64,000 nt of DNA, from positions 186,001 to 250,000 of the forward strand of contig NW_024067834.1 in assembly GCF_009389715.1 (NCBI RefSeq), read 5' to 3'. The notes below the pieces were generated by a model. The model was not told the DNA's origin and searched no databases. It was given only the letters and a program-made list of their open reading frames with translations. The position numbers and the translations under genes were made by a program. This document shows, piece after piece, positions 24,201 through 34,495 of this stretch (positions are counted from its first letter, which is position 1; each line of letters begins with the position of its first letter). This DNA is from Phoenix dactylifera (lineage: Eukaryota > Streptophyta > Magnoliopsida > Arecales > Arecaceae).

Positions 24201-24243
24201 GATCCGGGAGGGACCCCGGTGCCATGGGGGAGACGACCGCCAT
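18281..24243 (-). CDS. COG4: Conserved oligomeric Golgi complex subunit 4
   Basis: Subunit of the lobe A part of the COG tethering complex, which captures retrograde intra-Golgi vesicles and keeps glycosylation enzymes in place; peripheral on the cytosolic Golgi face. Two exons: 24243-22591 (551 codons) and 18910-18281, separated by a 3680-bp GT-AG intron, giving 760 residues, near the usual length of plant COG4. The ATG at 24243 (MAVVSPMAPGSL) was taken instead of an upstream frame extension through a GA microsatellite. Family hallmarks: an N-terminal coiled-coil region (SLTDVGAMTRLLHECIAYQR), NNMDVSAEYVLKLRHEIEEQ, then MTSNNYDSFVHLMIDFIVKR, QKRFSQLGGLQLDREVRALV and the terminal LTPAEVRRVLGLRIDFKPES. 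Exon 1 is about 60-70 percent GC at its start. The first three residues of FPAP after the junction continue the conserved block without a gap, so no exon is missing. Confidence 0.95.
18911..22590 (-). other. COG4 intron, 3.7 kb
   Basis: Donor GTAAGT at 22590-22585 and acceptor TTGCATCAG ending at 18911. AT-rich, with a short CA/TG-rich tract near 19300-19330 and an A-rich run near 21480-21500. No embedded gene or complete element was recognised, and the plus-strand open frame at 21129-21383 has no protein signature. Confidence 0.8.
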
Positions 24244-24271
24244 GGCCGATGGCTCACTCGGAAAATGATAG

Positions 24272-24297
24272 AGAACAGAGAGAGAGAGAGAGAGAAA
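24272..24297. repeat. (GA)n microsatellite in the COG4 leader
   Basis: GAGAGAGA run directly upstream of the COG4 ATG (CT-rich on the transcribed strand), a common arrangement in plant 5' leaders. Confidence 0.8.
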
Positions 24298-24309
24298 TCG
24301 GAGATCCAC

Positions 24310-26779
24310 CGGTCGGTTGGGACTCAGGAAGGGGTTTTATTTTATTTTTCGGCCCGAAAACGGTTTCTGAATGTTCACGATTCCAATCCACGGTACCTTC
24401 GAGACGTTTGAGGAAGAAGGGGTGCAATCGATTCGGCCGAGTCAAACTTGAACTCGTTTCGGCTCAAAATAGTCGAGCTCAAAAATCAATTCAAAATCGA
24501 TCAAACTTTAATTTCCTAATCACAAAAAAAAAAAAATCAAAATCAATCTTACTCGACTCAATATTAACGGTGCTATACTGAAGCTCGAATTTAAACTCTG
24601 ATCATAATTAAAAATATATAAATATTATATTTTAGAATATTAAATTAATAATTATATATATATAATTATATATATATATATATATATGATTAGGTTTGTG
24701 AATTTTTTACACCGAGTATTTTATTATTGGAGCTCGATTTAAAAAATTATTCGAGTTACTGGAACTCGACTCAAAAAACTGTTCAAACTACTCAAACTTG
24801 ATAATAGTTAACTCATTTGTGCCCTTAGTTTGGTCATATTCTAAGGATGGACAGATCATTTGATCCTCCACTATCAGCCAACCATTATTTGGAAACCACC
24901 AATTTGATTTTCTATCCCGGGGAAAGATCAGGAGAGGTCTGGCCAAGGACATGGTAAAGGAATCAGTACTGTCTAATTAATCCAACATTATTTATCACAG
25001 ATTTTGTAAAAGTAAAGTGAATGATTTTCAGTCCGTTCCTATACTGCCTTTGTTTTCCATCTTTTTTTTTTCAAAAATTCAAGCCTGAGTTAATAAAAAA
25101 ATATTTTTCCTTTAATAAAATATTTGTAAATTTTTAAAAATTTGGTGGCAGATATTTATTCCTTAGTGAAAATAAAAGCAAGCCTAGCAGAATTTTTGTA
25201 CAAATGTATCATCAATCTTTACGTGGTATTTCATTAGTTTATAGAGAAATAAAAACAAAACAATAACTATATTGTCAAAAAAATAAATAATAAAAAAAAG
25301 AAAATTATGTATTTTATCATACTTGTATTTGTGATATTCTAGCTCCTGAACTTTTAGGATTGATCTCTGATAAAATTAAAAAGGATGAATAAAGCACTTG
25401 AATTATATTATTAATAAATTTTTTTAATGAAAAAAGAGACAAACTAACCAACATTATAATTGCCTAGTAAGCATCCAAAATACAAACCCGAAACTCTTAG
25501 TTGCTAAGCAGATGAATATGATCCCAAGAATAACATGCATTTTATTTAAATGCAGTGCAATTATCCATGCCAATGTTTTAGATGCAAATAGCTATGTATT
25601 TCTTTTTGGCGACCTTATTCTTGCGTTTTAGACCATGAAGTGATATTTTTCTATGGTTGGAGGGCGAGGACGATAGTTGAGCAATCTCATAGATCAACAA
25701 TGATGAATATAAAGATGTCGTATACTTGTTTGATATTTGTTATTGGGTCATTCAGTATGATATGAATGTTCTTAGGGCAGTCCGCCCTCCAAATATTTGA
25801 CTAGCTATTAGAAGTGTTGTATCTAGTGTTGCTTCTAAATAGATCTCAGATTTTTTTTTCTTGTAAAACTCTGTGAACACATTAGAATCGATACTCGTGA
25901 CTTTATTTTTGCAAGGGATTGGACCAAATAAAATAAAAATAAATAAAAGGTTGTGAACCTCCAAATTCCAACAATCATGATTAAGCATGAGTAAAGATCA
26001 TTTATAATTATTTGTCTCATAACTGATTTTTCAAGCCTACACCTACTTTTTGGTGAGCAAAATTGGAAGACACCATCATGCATGCATCCTTGGGAGCCCC
26101 TTATGACTCATCATGGAAGTTTTGCCACAAAAACATCAATCTAATTCCAATACTTTACTCGTATAGATTTAGTTATTATTGATCAAGAAGTGGTCTAAAT
26201 CATATTTTGGACTCTTGAAATATCTAAATCATATTTTATTTTTGCTCATCATGTTGCTCAAGAAGGAATGCTTTTCCATGATAAAGAAACATGTACTGGA
26301 GTACTAGACGATTTATTAGCACTCGTCGCCTTGTAGAAAATCATGAGTGGCTTTCTTTGCCTTTATCTGTTAATTTAATCGAACATATGATAGCTTACAT
26401 CCACATATATTGCTCGGTGTTGGATATCAGAAATCTGGATTTCACCCTGGTTCCAACTTTGATAAGGATTCCTTACGTCTTACATCTTTTTTCTAAAAAA
26501 GAAAATCAAAACATAAATAGACAACCCCAATCACATATATATATATATATATATCCGATGTTCCATTCCATGAGAGTAATGCTCCTTTTTTCTCCATAGT
26601 CTCTATGTACACGGATTGAACAATCTTAAGAACAGCTAACATATAAGAACCAATCAAATCAAATGGAAGCAATACCTCACTCGCATAGATTTAGTTCTTA
26701 CTAGTCAATGAAAGGCCTAAATCATCTAATTGGATCTCTCCAAAGTTGCCTTATGCCGGCCATTTCTCGAGATAACTTG
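24310..26779. other. Spacer upstream of COG4, nothing recognised
   Basis: COG4 promoter side, then AT-rich spacer with (TA)n at about 24654-24687 and 26535-26554. A partial direct repeat of TCGTATAGATTTAGTT occurs near 26158 and 26684. No gene was recognised. Confidence 0.4.
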
Positions 26780-27359
26780 CTCCTAGGTTTTGGGGAAAAA
26801 AAAAGTGATGGGTGCTTCCGTCCCGGTCCGACTCAAGGTGCCATGGTTCACTATAATATTGACTTTGAGAGGAGTCATGTGTTTTGGATAGTGGCAAAAG
26901 GGGTGAAGTAGGTTTTCTGATAAACGTTCAGACTCTAGGATGGTGGCAGTCGATGGGTGTTCAATTTTTGACATTGCTGTCTCTAGGACGGAGACTGAGG
27001 ACAACTTGGGCTGGTTTGTATCATGCTTAGCATGTACTGCTAGCCAACGCAATCCTGCTCGAAGGTGACTCGGCTACTGTGATCGATTGGATTATACACT
27101 AGTGATGTGGGTGGCCGCCATCCCCTGCTCCAGGCATGATAGACGGAGACATTGCCTTCCGGGTCAAGCATATCTATAGGAAGGCTAATAAAGCTATGGA
27201 CCGGATGTTTCTTTTGTGGCCAATCATTATAGGGAAGTTCTCTAGACCGGTAAGAAAGAGCTGTTTAGAGTGCTTCGTGACTTGTTACTTTTGACTTTTT
27301 TGGATGCATTCATATTAAAATTGTGTGAGTTATCTGCTATATAACACATAAAAAAAAAA
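26780..27359 (+). mobile_element. LINE 3' remnant with RNase H domain and poly-A tail
   Basis: Plus-strand translation near 27037-27100 gives LLANAILLEGDSATVIDWII, and near 27147-27210 IAFRVKHIYRKANKAMDRM, both typical of the RNase H end of plant L1-type LINEs. Stops and frame changes lie between them. A poly-A run at 27350-27359 marks the 3' end. No target duplication was found. Confidence 0.65.
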
Positions 27360-27414
27360 TCACGTAGAGCTTATGGATATTGGCATGATAAAAAAAGATA
27401 TATATATATATATA

Positions 27415-28230
27415 TGTTGCTGGTGGTCCAAACCGAGAACGATTGGCACAGCGGTGTGAACGGGGTTCCGTTTGCGTTGCCTTGGTTGGTGTTGATTGCG
27501 CTCCACCTTCCACCGGGAAACTTGCAAGCAAGCCTCGCACCACCACTGGGGTAGTGGGGGCCCTCCGACGATCAAGTCAGAGGAGATTGGAGGAGAAGGA
27601 GAGATAATAGTAGCAAGTAAGAGAATGCACTGGAAGTTCTTGCTTACCCCCCCTCTCTTCCTCCCAGCCGCATACATACCAGGCTGGGGGGTCTTTCAGG
27701 AGGGTTCGTCATCGTGGGCACGATGGAGATGCCACTGACACGGCCGTTACAGGGCGTCGTGGGGCAGCGCTGGGTACGGCCATGACAGGGCGTAGTGGAG
27801 CTCCGCTTTGTACGGCTGTTACAGGGGATCGTGGAGCAGCGCCAGATACAACCGTTGCAGGGAGTAGTGGAGCAGGAGGCTGCGGCGTGCCTCTGGGGAA
27901 TAGCCTGTCGTTGTCGAGAGATGTCCGACTCGGGGTCGGGCTGCGGAGACGAAGATGTCCGACTCGGGGTCGGATTGCTGGATCAAGGGGCAGCCGACTC
28001 GGGGTCGGGCTGCGGAGCCGAAGATGTCCGACTCGGGGTCGGATTGCTGGATCAAGGGGCTGCCGACTCGGGGTCGGATTGCTGGATCAAGGAGCAGCCG
28101 ACTCGGGGTCGGGCTGCGGAGCCGAAGATGTCCGACTCGGGGTCGGATTGCTGGATCAAGGAGCTGCCGTAGTCTTCCTGGGCGCGCGTGCCGGTCACGT
28201 GGGGCATGGTGGCTAAGTTCCCCCGTAACA
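27415..28230 (-). repeat. 3' LTR of the gag-only element
   Basis: Left copy in window coordinates, 816 bp, TGTTGC...CCCCGTAACA. It contains seven copies of CCGACTCGGGGTCGG (see separate entry). Plus-strand open frames here are by-products of this GC-rich repeat. Confidence 0.92.
27925..28146. repeat. Seven-fold dyad array within the 3' LTR
   Basis: CCGACTCGGGGTCGG starts at 27925, 27959, 27994, 28028, 28063, 28098 and 28132, with spacing 34-35 bp. Arms CCGAC and GTCGG are inverted. Spacers alternate between CTGCGGAGMCGAAGATGT-like and ATTGCTGGATCAAGG-like sequence. Confidence 0.9.
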
Positions 28231-28574
28231 GTAGCCCCCCACTTCCGAGCCCGGAACCAGAAGGGGAACGGGTGAAGGGAGTGATACTTCGAGATTGCCG
28301 CCATCCCTCGGAGAGGCGCGCGCGCTTCGAGCTCCCCGCCTTCTTTATGGCGTATGGCGGTTGTTGCTGACCTGGCAGTCTGAGGATTTCGGCGGACATC
28401 CTTCCTTAATGGCGTCGATTCGCCTTTGGGGCGCGAGCGACCCTTCGGCAGCCAGGCGTCCTCTGGCGTCACCGAGGCGTCACCCACCTTTCCGCCTATT
28501 TAACCGGGGGCCCTCCTCCGTCCGCCTTTCTTTTTAACTCTTGGTAGCGTCTCGCTGACTCCCGACTCTTGAAA

Positions 28575-29264
28575 TTCTTCTGGCGCTAGGCCAGGCATCT
28601 GAGGGTTAGGCCTCAGGGAATTCTTCCGGCGCTAAGCCAGGCATCCGAGGGTTAGGCCTCAGGGAATTCTTCCGGCGCTAAGCCAGGCATCCGAGGGTTA
28701 GGCCTCAGGAGCTTCTTCCGGCGCTAAGCCAGGCATCCGAGGGTTAGGCCTCAGAAACTTCTTTCGGCGCTAAGCCAGGCATCCGAGGGTTAGGCCTCAG
28801 GAAATTCTTCTGGCGCTAGGCCAGGCATCCGAGGGTTAGGCCTCAGGGAATTCTTCCGGCGCTAAGCCAGGCGTCCGAGGGTTAGGCCTCAGGAACTTCT
28901 TCCGGTGCTAAGCCAGGCATCCGAGGGTTAGGCCTCAGGAACTTCTTCCGGCGCTAAGCCAGGCATCCGAGGGTTAGGCCTCAGGAACTTCTTCCGGCGC
29001 TAAGCCAGGCATCCGAGGGTTAGGCCTCAGGAAATTCTTCTGGCGCTAGGCCAGGCATCCGAGGGTTAGGCCTCAGGGAATTCTTCCGGCGCTAGGCCAG
29101 GCATCCGAGGGTTAGGCCTCAGGAACTTCTTCCGGCGCTAGGCCAGGCATCCGAGGGTTAGGCCTCAGGAACTTCTTCCGGCGCTAGGCCAGGCATCCGA
29201 GGGTTAGGCCTCAGGAACTTCTTCCGGCGCTAGGCCAGGCATCCGAGGGTTAGGCCTCAGGAAA
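28575..29264. repeat. 46-bp tandem array, 15 units
   Basis: Exact 46-bp period from 28575 to 29264. Each unit contains TTCTTCYGGCGCTARGCCAG then GCATCCGAGGGTTAGGCCTC, with few substitutions. Starts at 28575, 28621, 28667 and so on to 29219. Confidence 0.95.
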
Positions 29265-31328
29265 TTCCGCTCGTTGGTCGGCCAAGGCTGGCGCAAGCCG
29301 AGGCGACCGGTCGGGGCTTCAGGCTAGTCTGCTCCCGGGATGACCATCGGGTTAGCCTGGCATCCGAGGGCCGAGCCTCGGGAGATTCCGCTCGTTGGTC
29401 GGCCAAGACTGGCGCAAGCCGAGGCGACCGGTCGGGGCTTCAGGCTAGTCTGCTCCCGGGATGATCATCGGGTTAGCCTGGCATCCGAGGGCCGAGCCTC
29501 GGGAGATTCCGCTCGTTGGTCGGCCAAGGCTGGCGCAAGCCGAGGCGACCGGTCGGGGCTTCAGGCTAGTCTGCTCCCGGGATGATCATCGGGTTAGCCT
29601 GGCATCCGAGGGCCGAGCCTCGGGAGATTTCGCTCGTTGGTCGGCCAAGGCTGGCGCAAGCCGAGGCGACCGGTCGGGGCTTCAGGCTAGTCTGCTCCCG
29701 GGATGACCATCGGGTTAGCCTGGCATCTGAGGGTTGTCAGGCCTCAGAAAATTTCGCTCATTGGTCGGCCAAGGCTGGCGCAAGCCGAGGCGACCGGTCG
29801 GGGCTTCAGGCTAGTCTGCTCCCGGGATGATCATCGGGTTAGCCTGGCATCCGAGGGCCGAGCCTCGGGAGATTCCGCTCGTTGGTCGGCCAAGGCTGGC
29901 GCAAGCCGAGGCGACCGGTCGGGGCTTCAGGCTAGTCTGCTCCCGGGATGATCATCGGGTTAGCCTGGCATCCGAGGGCCGAGCCTCGGGAGATTTCGCT
30001 CGTTGGTCGGCCAAGGCTGGCGCAAGCCGAGGCGACCGGTCGGGGCTTCAGGCTAGTCTGCTCCCGGGATGACCATCGGGTTAGCCTGGCATCTGAGGGT
30101 TGTCAGGCCTCAGAAAATTTCGCTCGTTGGTCGGCCAAGGCTGGCGCAAGCCGAGGCGACCGGTCGGGGGCTTCAGGCTAGTCTGCTCCCGGGATGATCA
30201 TCGGGTTAGCCTGGCATCCGAGGGCCGAGCCTCGGGAGATTCCGCTCGTTGGTCGGCCAAGGCTGGCGCAAGCCGAGGCGACCGGTCGGGGCTTCAGGCT
30301 AGTCTGCTCCCGGGATGATCATCGGGTTAGCCTGGCATCCGAGGGCCGAGCCTCGGGAGATTCCGCTCGTTGGTCGACCAAGGCTGGCGCAAGCCGAGGC
30401 GACCGGTCGGGGCTTCAGGCTAGTCTGCTCCCGGGATGACCATCGGGTTAGCCTGGCATCCGAGGGCCGAGCCTCGGGAGATTCCGCTCGTTGGTCGGCC
30501 AAGGCTGGCGCAAGCCGAGGCGACCGGTCGGGGCTTCAGGCTAGTCTGCTCCCGGGATGATCATCGGGTTAGCCTGGCATCCGAGAGCCGAGCCTCGGAA
30601 GATTCCGCTCGTTGGTCGGCCAAGGCTGGCGCAAGCCGAGGCGACCGATCGGGGCTTCAGGCTAGTCTGCTCCCGGGATGACTATCGGGTTAGCCTGGCA
30701 TCCGAGGGCCGAGCCTCGGGAGATTCCGCTCGTTGGTCGGCCAAGGCTGGTGCAAGCAGAGGCGACCGGTCGGGGCTTCAGGCTAGTCTGCTCCCGGGAT
30801 GACCATCGGGTTAGCCTGGCATCCGAGGGCCGAGCCTCGGGAGATTCCGCTCGTTGGTCGGCCAAGGCTGGCGCAAGCCGAGGCGACCGGTCGGGGCTTC
30901 AGGCTAGTCTGCTTCCGGGATGATCATCGGGTTAGCCTGGCATCCGAGGGCCGAGCCTCGGGAGATTCCGCTCGTTGGTCGGCCAAGGCTGGCGCAAGCC
31001 GAGGCGACCGGTCGGGGCTTCAGGCTAGTCTGCTCCCGGGATGATCATCGGGTTAGCCTGGCATCCGAGGGCCGAGCCTCGGGAAATTCCGCTCGTTGGT
31101 CGGCCAAGGCTGGCGCAAGCCGAGGCGACCGGTCGGGGCTTCAGGCTAGTCTGCTCCCGGGATGATCATCGGGTTAGCCTGGCATCCGAGGGCCGAGCCT
31201 CGGGAAATTCCGCTCGTTGGTCGGCCAAGGCTGGCGCAAGCCGAGGCGACCGGTCGGGGCTTCAGGCTAGTCTGCTCCCGGGATGATCATCGGGTTAGCC
31301 TGGCATCCGAGGGCCGAGTCTCGGAAAA
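29265..31328. repeat. 121-bp tandem array, 17 units
   Basis: Units begin TTCCGCTCGTTGGTCGG (TTTCG in some) at 29265, 29386, 29507 and so on, with a final partial unit at 31329. Length 2064 bp equals 17 x 121 plus 7; the excess comes from two 124-bp units (GGTTGTCAGG variant) and one extra G. About 40 bp of each unit (GCCTGGCATCCGAGGG...GCCTCGGGA) is related to the neighbouring 46-bp repeat. Because 121 is not a multiple of three, overlapping 81-residue open frames appear in all phases and are not genes. Confidence 0.95.
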
Positions 31329-32497
31329 TTCCGCTCGCTGGTCGTGCGCCTGTCGCCTGCCGCCCGACGGGATTTCTCCGTGGCCAGCTGCGATCGTGTT
31401 TCTCCTCCTCTCCAAGCGTCGCCTGGGGAACACCAGATGGGCATTAAATGCTAATTGAGGGGTTACCTGGGAAATCGGATCACCAGTTGCTGCTTGCGAG
31501 GAGTGTCAGTTAAGCGGCCGCGATACGCGCGTTCTTCGAGGCGGATGCGGCCTGGGCGCGAGCGGAGATATGTGGACCTACGGGTACAGGCCGCCCGGAG
31601 TGTCCTGCACAAAGAATGCGATTAAGGAGAATAACGCTTAGAAAATCGCGGGAAGATACGCCTCGAGAGCTGGATCGGCTCCGGATTCGATACGCCCGCA
31701 TTTATTGGAGCCACCCGCATCGGAACGACCGGGGGGCCGCAGTTTGGCTATAAATATAGGTGCAGGTGCGATGGAGCCTGCCAAGCCGGAGCTGTTCAGG
31801 TTGCCATGGATCGTGGGCCTCCTCTCCGGCGCATGGTTGAGAGACCCCTACCGAAGGAACGGGAGGCGCGCCCTTCGCGACTTCCGCCGACTAGCCGTTT
31901 CATCTGGGGTCAACAAGGAGGTTCTCCCCAGCGGAACTCCGCTCTAGGCGTTTCATCCGGGATCACGTCTCCCCTCCTTGAAGTTCAGCCTCCCGATTGA
32001 GCTCCGCACCAGACGCTTGATCCGGGACCGCGCCTCCATATGCTCTTCTCCCTTGTATCCCTTCTCTCTCCTAACACTGGGGAGGACCGGAATATCCCTT
32101 GGAGGTGGCGTTCCCCTGGAGGCAGCGGGAGCTTCTTCTGCGGCGGCTCCTCGTCTTTTTCGTGAGGCGTGGATGGCGCCTCTGGGTAGGAGCAGTGTGG
32201 ACTTCTCCTTCGTCCACTTCTTCTTCATCCGCGCCGGCTCTTCGTCTTTTTCGTGAGACGTCGATGGCGCCTCCGGTTGGAAGCACCCACTTCCGGTGGG
32301 ATTGCAGCCGCTTCGGATGGAGGTTTCGGGATCCCAGATCTTCAGCTCCTCGGAGTCTCCGCCTCTTCTTTACTTTCTTTACACCCTAATTCCCCTCTGG
32401 GAATTCCTTGTAATCACACGAGCACGCCATTGTAACCAGAAATTATTGAAATGAAAAGTGTTATACATTTTTGAACTGTCTTTCTGGCATTGTTGCT
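31329..32497 (-). other. Non-coding segment between arrays and integrase remnant
   Basis: GC-rich, no conserved protein signature. On the plus strand it shows a TATA-like GGCTATAAATATAGG at 31738-31752 and, at about 32408-32450, TTGTAATCACAC with AATGAAAAG, resembling a promoter and poly-A region opposite to gag. A near-duplicate TCTTTTTCGTGAGRCGT occurs at 32153 and 32248. Confidence 0.5.
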
Positions 32498-32668
32498 CTA
32501 CTGGTAATACATCCGCAGGTTAGCGGAATTCCAGCTCCTTGGAATTTTTCGACCATCTAGGGCCTCCAACTGGTAGGAGCCAGGTCGGTTTACCCAGCGA
32601 ACCCTATACGGGCCTTCCTAATTTGGCGCTAGCTTCCCACCTTCCACAGGTTGAGATGCTTTAGCTCG
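32498..32668 (-). pseudogene. Integrase C-terminal remnant
   Basis: Minus-strand frame ending at the TAG 32500-32498 gives RRAKASQPVEGGKLAPN, an in-frame TAG, then EGPYRVRWV, LEALDGRKIPRSWN and LRMYYQ. This is the usual carboxyl end of plant Ty3/gypsy integrase. It begins exactly where gag ends, so the central pol region has been removed by one deletion. The internal stop confirms it is not translated as integrase. Confidence 0.8.
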
Positions 32669-34454
32669 CCTTAGTATCATAGTTTGCCATAGTGAGGGAG
32701 ATCACCATGGCGTCATCGTGGGGGGTCTGAACCTCCTTTATATCTTCATCACAAAAAGTGATTACATTACCGACCCTCTGCCTCTTTGTGACGGCTGCCC
32801 CTGACGCTTCAGTCGAGCCCCCTGCGTTCCTCTCGGGCCGGGGGCAGCCCCCAGTGATAGTGTGGATCACGCCCGCGACGGGTCGATTCTGCTCCCGAGG
32901 CTCCTGAGGGGCCGGGTCGGCCTGACGCGGGTCTGCGGGGGGACGTCGGTCGTTCACATATCGACCGAGACGCCCTCGGCGGATGAGAGCCTCGATCTCG
33001 TCCCGAAGCTGGAAGCAGTCTTCGGTGTCGTGGCCGTGGTCCCGGTGGTACTCACAGTACGCCCGAGAGGGCCTCCTCCCAGGAATCTTCTTCATCTGTC
33101 TCGGGACCGGGAGGTCCTCCCGCCCCTTGATTTCCATGAGGATCTGGGCCCGGGGAGTCAGGAGAGGAGTGTACCGGTTGAAACGTCGGGGCGGAGAACG
33201 AGGGCGTAGGGCGCCGTGGTTCCTTGCCGGCGACAGGCTTCTGCGCCGACGTTGAGGCGTCGGGCTCCTCCTCTGGCGTGCCTCTTTTCGCCTTTTCTTC
33301 CCGAGCTTTGGAGGGATCTCGGCGGCCTCCTTGCTCCGGTGGGCGGCCGCCTCCTCGGCGTCCGCATACTGGTTCGCCCGGGACAACAGCTCCGGGAAGC
33401 TCCGCGGCAGGCATTTGTCCAGGGAGAAGGTGAGTCTGCCCTTTCGGAAGCCACGCTTCAGGGCTGACAGAGCCACCTCCTGGCTCAGGTTCCGGACTTC
33501 CAGCGTAGCCTTGTTGAAGCGGGTAAGATAATCCCGCAAGCTTTCTCCCTCGTTTTGCCGGACATCAAAGAGGGAGTCGGAGACCAGTCGCCGCCGGCTA
33601 CTGACGGCGAAATGGGTGATGAAGAGGCGAGTAAACTGGTCGAAGGACTGGATTGAGTTAGCCTCCAAGCCGGCGAACCACGCCCTTGCCGGGCCACGGA
33701 GGGTCGCCGGGAAGGCCTTGCAGAGGAGAGGATCTGATGCTCCGTGGAGGAGCATAAGGGTCCTGAAACTCTCGACGTGATCCCGCGGGTCCGCCGCCCC
33801 GTCATAGGGCTCGATCGCCGGCATTTTAAACCCCGGCGGATTCGGGGTCCGCAGGATCCTCGAGGCAAGCGCCGGCTGGGAGGAGATCTCCAAGTCGGCG
33901 AAGGGATCTTTGGAGTGGCCCTTCAGGACCTGGAGTTGTCGGTGGAGATCGTCCACCCGCCGGTCCAGGGAGCGCGACCGATGGGTGGGAGACAAGGAGC
34001 ACCGAGAGGGGGACCGACTGGAGCGCGGGTTCCTTGAGGACTGGGGAATCTGGGAACGCGCCCGGGCCCGCCTCTCGTACCCCGCGCAGCTCCGATGGGA
34101 AGGTCCCGGCAGAATGGACCGTGCTCGAGAATCTTCCTCGCGCCGGCGCTCCTCCCCATGGGAGAGGAAGGAGCGCGGGTTGAGGAGGACAGGTGAGCGC
34201 TCAGGGAGCAGCGGCTCCTGGGCCCGCTGCGGCGCCCGAGACATCACACCCTGCAGGTTCTGCACTGCCTCCGCGAGGGTGCGAACCTGCTGGGCTAACT
34301 GGTCGAACTGAGCGGCTTCGACCATCTGAATGGGAGGTGGAGTGGTGGAGTGTTGCTGAGAATGTGTTGGAGATGCAGCGGCCTCCCGGCCGGAGGCGCG
34401 AGAGGCCCCGCGACCGGAGGCATTGGAAGCTCCACGACCACCTCGCCGTGCCAT
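32661..34454 (-). CDS. Gag polyprotein of the gag-only element
   Basis: A 597-residue open frame from the ATG at 34454 (MARRGGRGASNASGRG). A basic Ser/Arg-rich N-terminal third is followed by the plant retrotransposon gag fold (PAIEPYDGAADPRDHVESFR, ATLRGPARAWFAGL, SFDQFTRLFITHFAV, ESLRDYLTRFNKATLEV). An Arg-rich stretch (RQRRSPTPQRRRRS) and a CCHC-like zinc knuckle around residues 465-477 (YCEYHRDHGHDTEDC) come next. The end (DDAMVISLTMANYD) is where protease normally begins, and after it the frame enters integrase-derived sequence in another phase and stops. An uninterrupted gag in an element lacking pol suggests gag may have been kept by selection, though recent insertion alone could explain it. 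Confidence 0.88.
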   Translation of the reverse strand: MARRGGRGASNASGRGASRASGREAAASPTHSQQHSTTPPPIQMVEAAQFDQLAQQVRTLAEAVQNLQGVMSRAPQRAQEPLLPERSPVLLNPRSFLSHGEERRREEDSRARSILPGPSHRSCAGYERRARARSQIPQSSRNPRSSRSPSRCSLSPTHRSRSLDRRVDDLHRQLQVLKGHSKDPFADLEISSQPALASRILRTPNPPGFKMPAIEPYDGAADPRDHVESFRTLMLLHGASDPLLCKAFPATLRGPARAWFAGLEANSIQSFDQFTRLFITHFAVSSRRRLVSDSLFDVRQNEGESLRDYLTRFNKATLEVRNLSQEVALSALKRGFRKGRLTFSLDKCLPRSFPELLSRANQYADAEEAAAHRSKEAAEIPPKLGKKRRKEARQRRSPTPQRRRRSLSPARNHGALRPRSPPRRFNRYTPLLTPRAQILMEIKGREDLPVPRQMKKIPGRRPSRAYCEYHRDHGHDTEDCFQLRDEIEALIRRGRLGRYVNDRRPPADPRQADPAPQEPREQNRPVAGVIHTITGGCPRPERNAGGSTEASGAAVTKRQRVGNVITFCDEDIKEVQTPHDDAMVISLTMANYDTKAS

Positions 34455-34477
34455 TACGATCGCTCTGAGATTCGGTC

Positions 34478-34495
34478 CCTTCCTCTAGCGCCAAC
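34478..34495 (-). other. Putative primer-binding site
   Basis: Minus-strand sequence directly after the 5' LTR reads GTTGGCGCTAGAGGAAGG. A TTGGCGC start is common in plant Ty3/gypsy primer-binding sites; the cognate tRNA was not assigned. Confidence 0.55.

Noticed and set aside
27782..28487. Gly/Arg-rich frames on both strands in the LTR
   Set aside because: They follow the CCGACTCGGGGTCGG array and recur identically in the other LTR; no conserved domain.
28575..31328. CRISPR-like appearance of regular repeats
   Set aside because: Repeats are contiguous without unique spacers, lie inside a plant LTR element, and no Cas genes exist here.
29340..31458. Ladder of overlapping 81-codon plus-strand frames
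   Set aside because: Artefact of the 121-bp period, which advances the frame by one base per unit; the same words recur in every phase.
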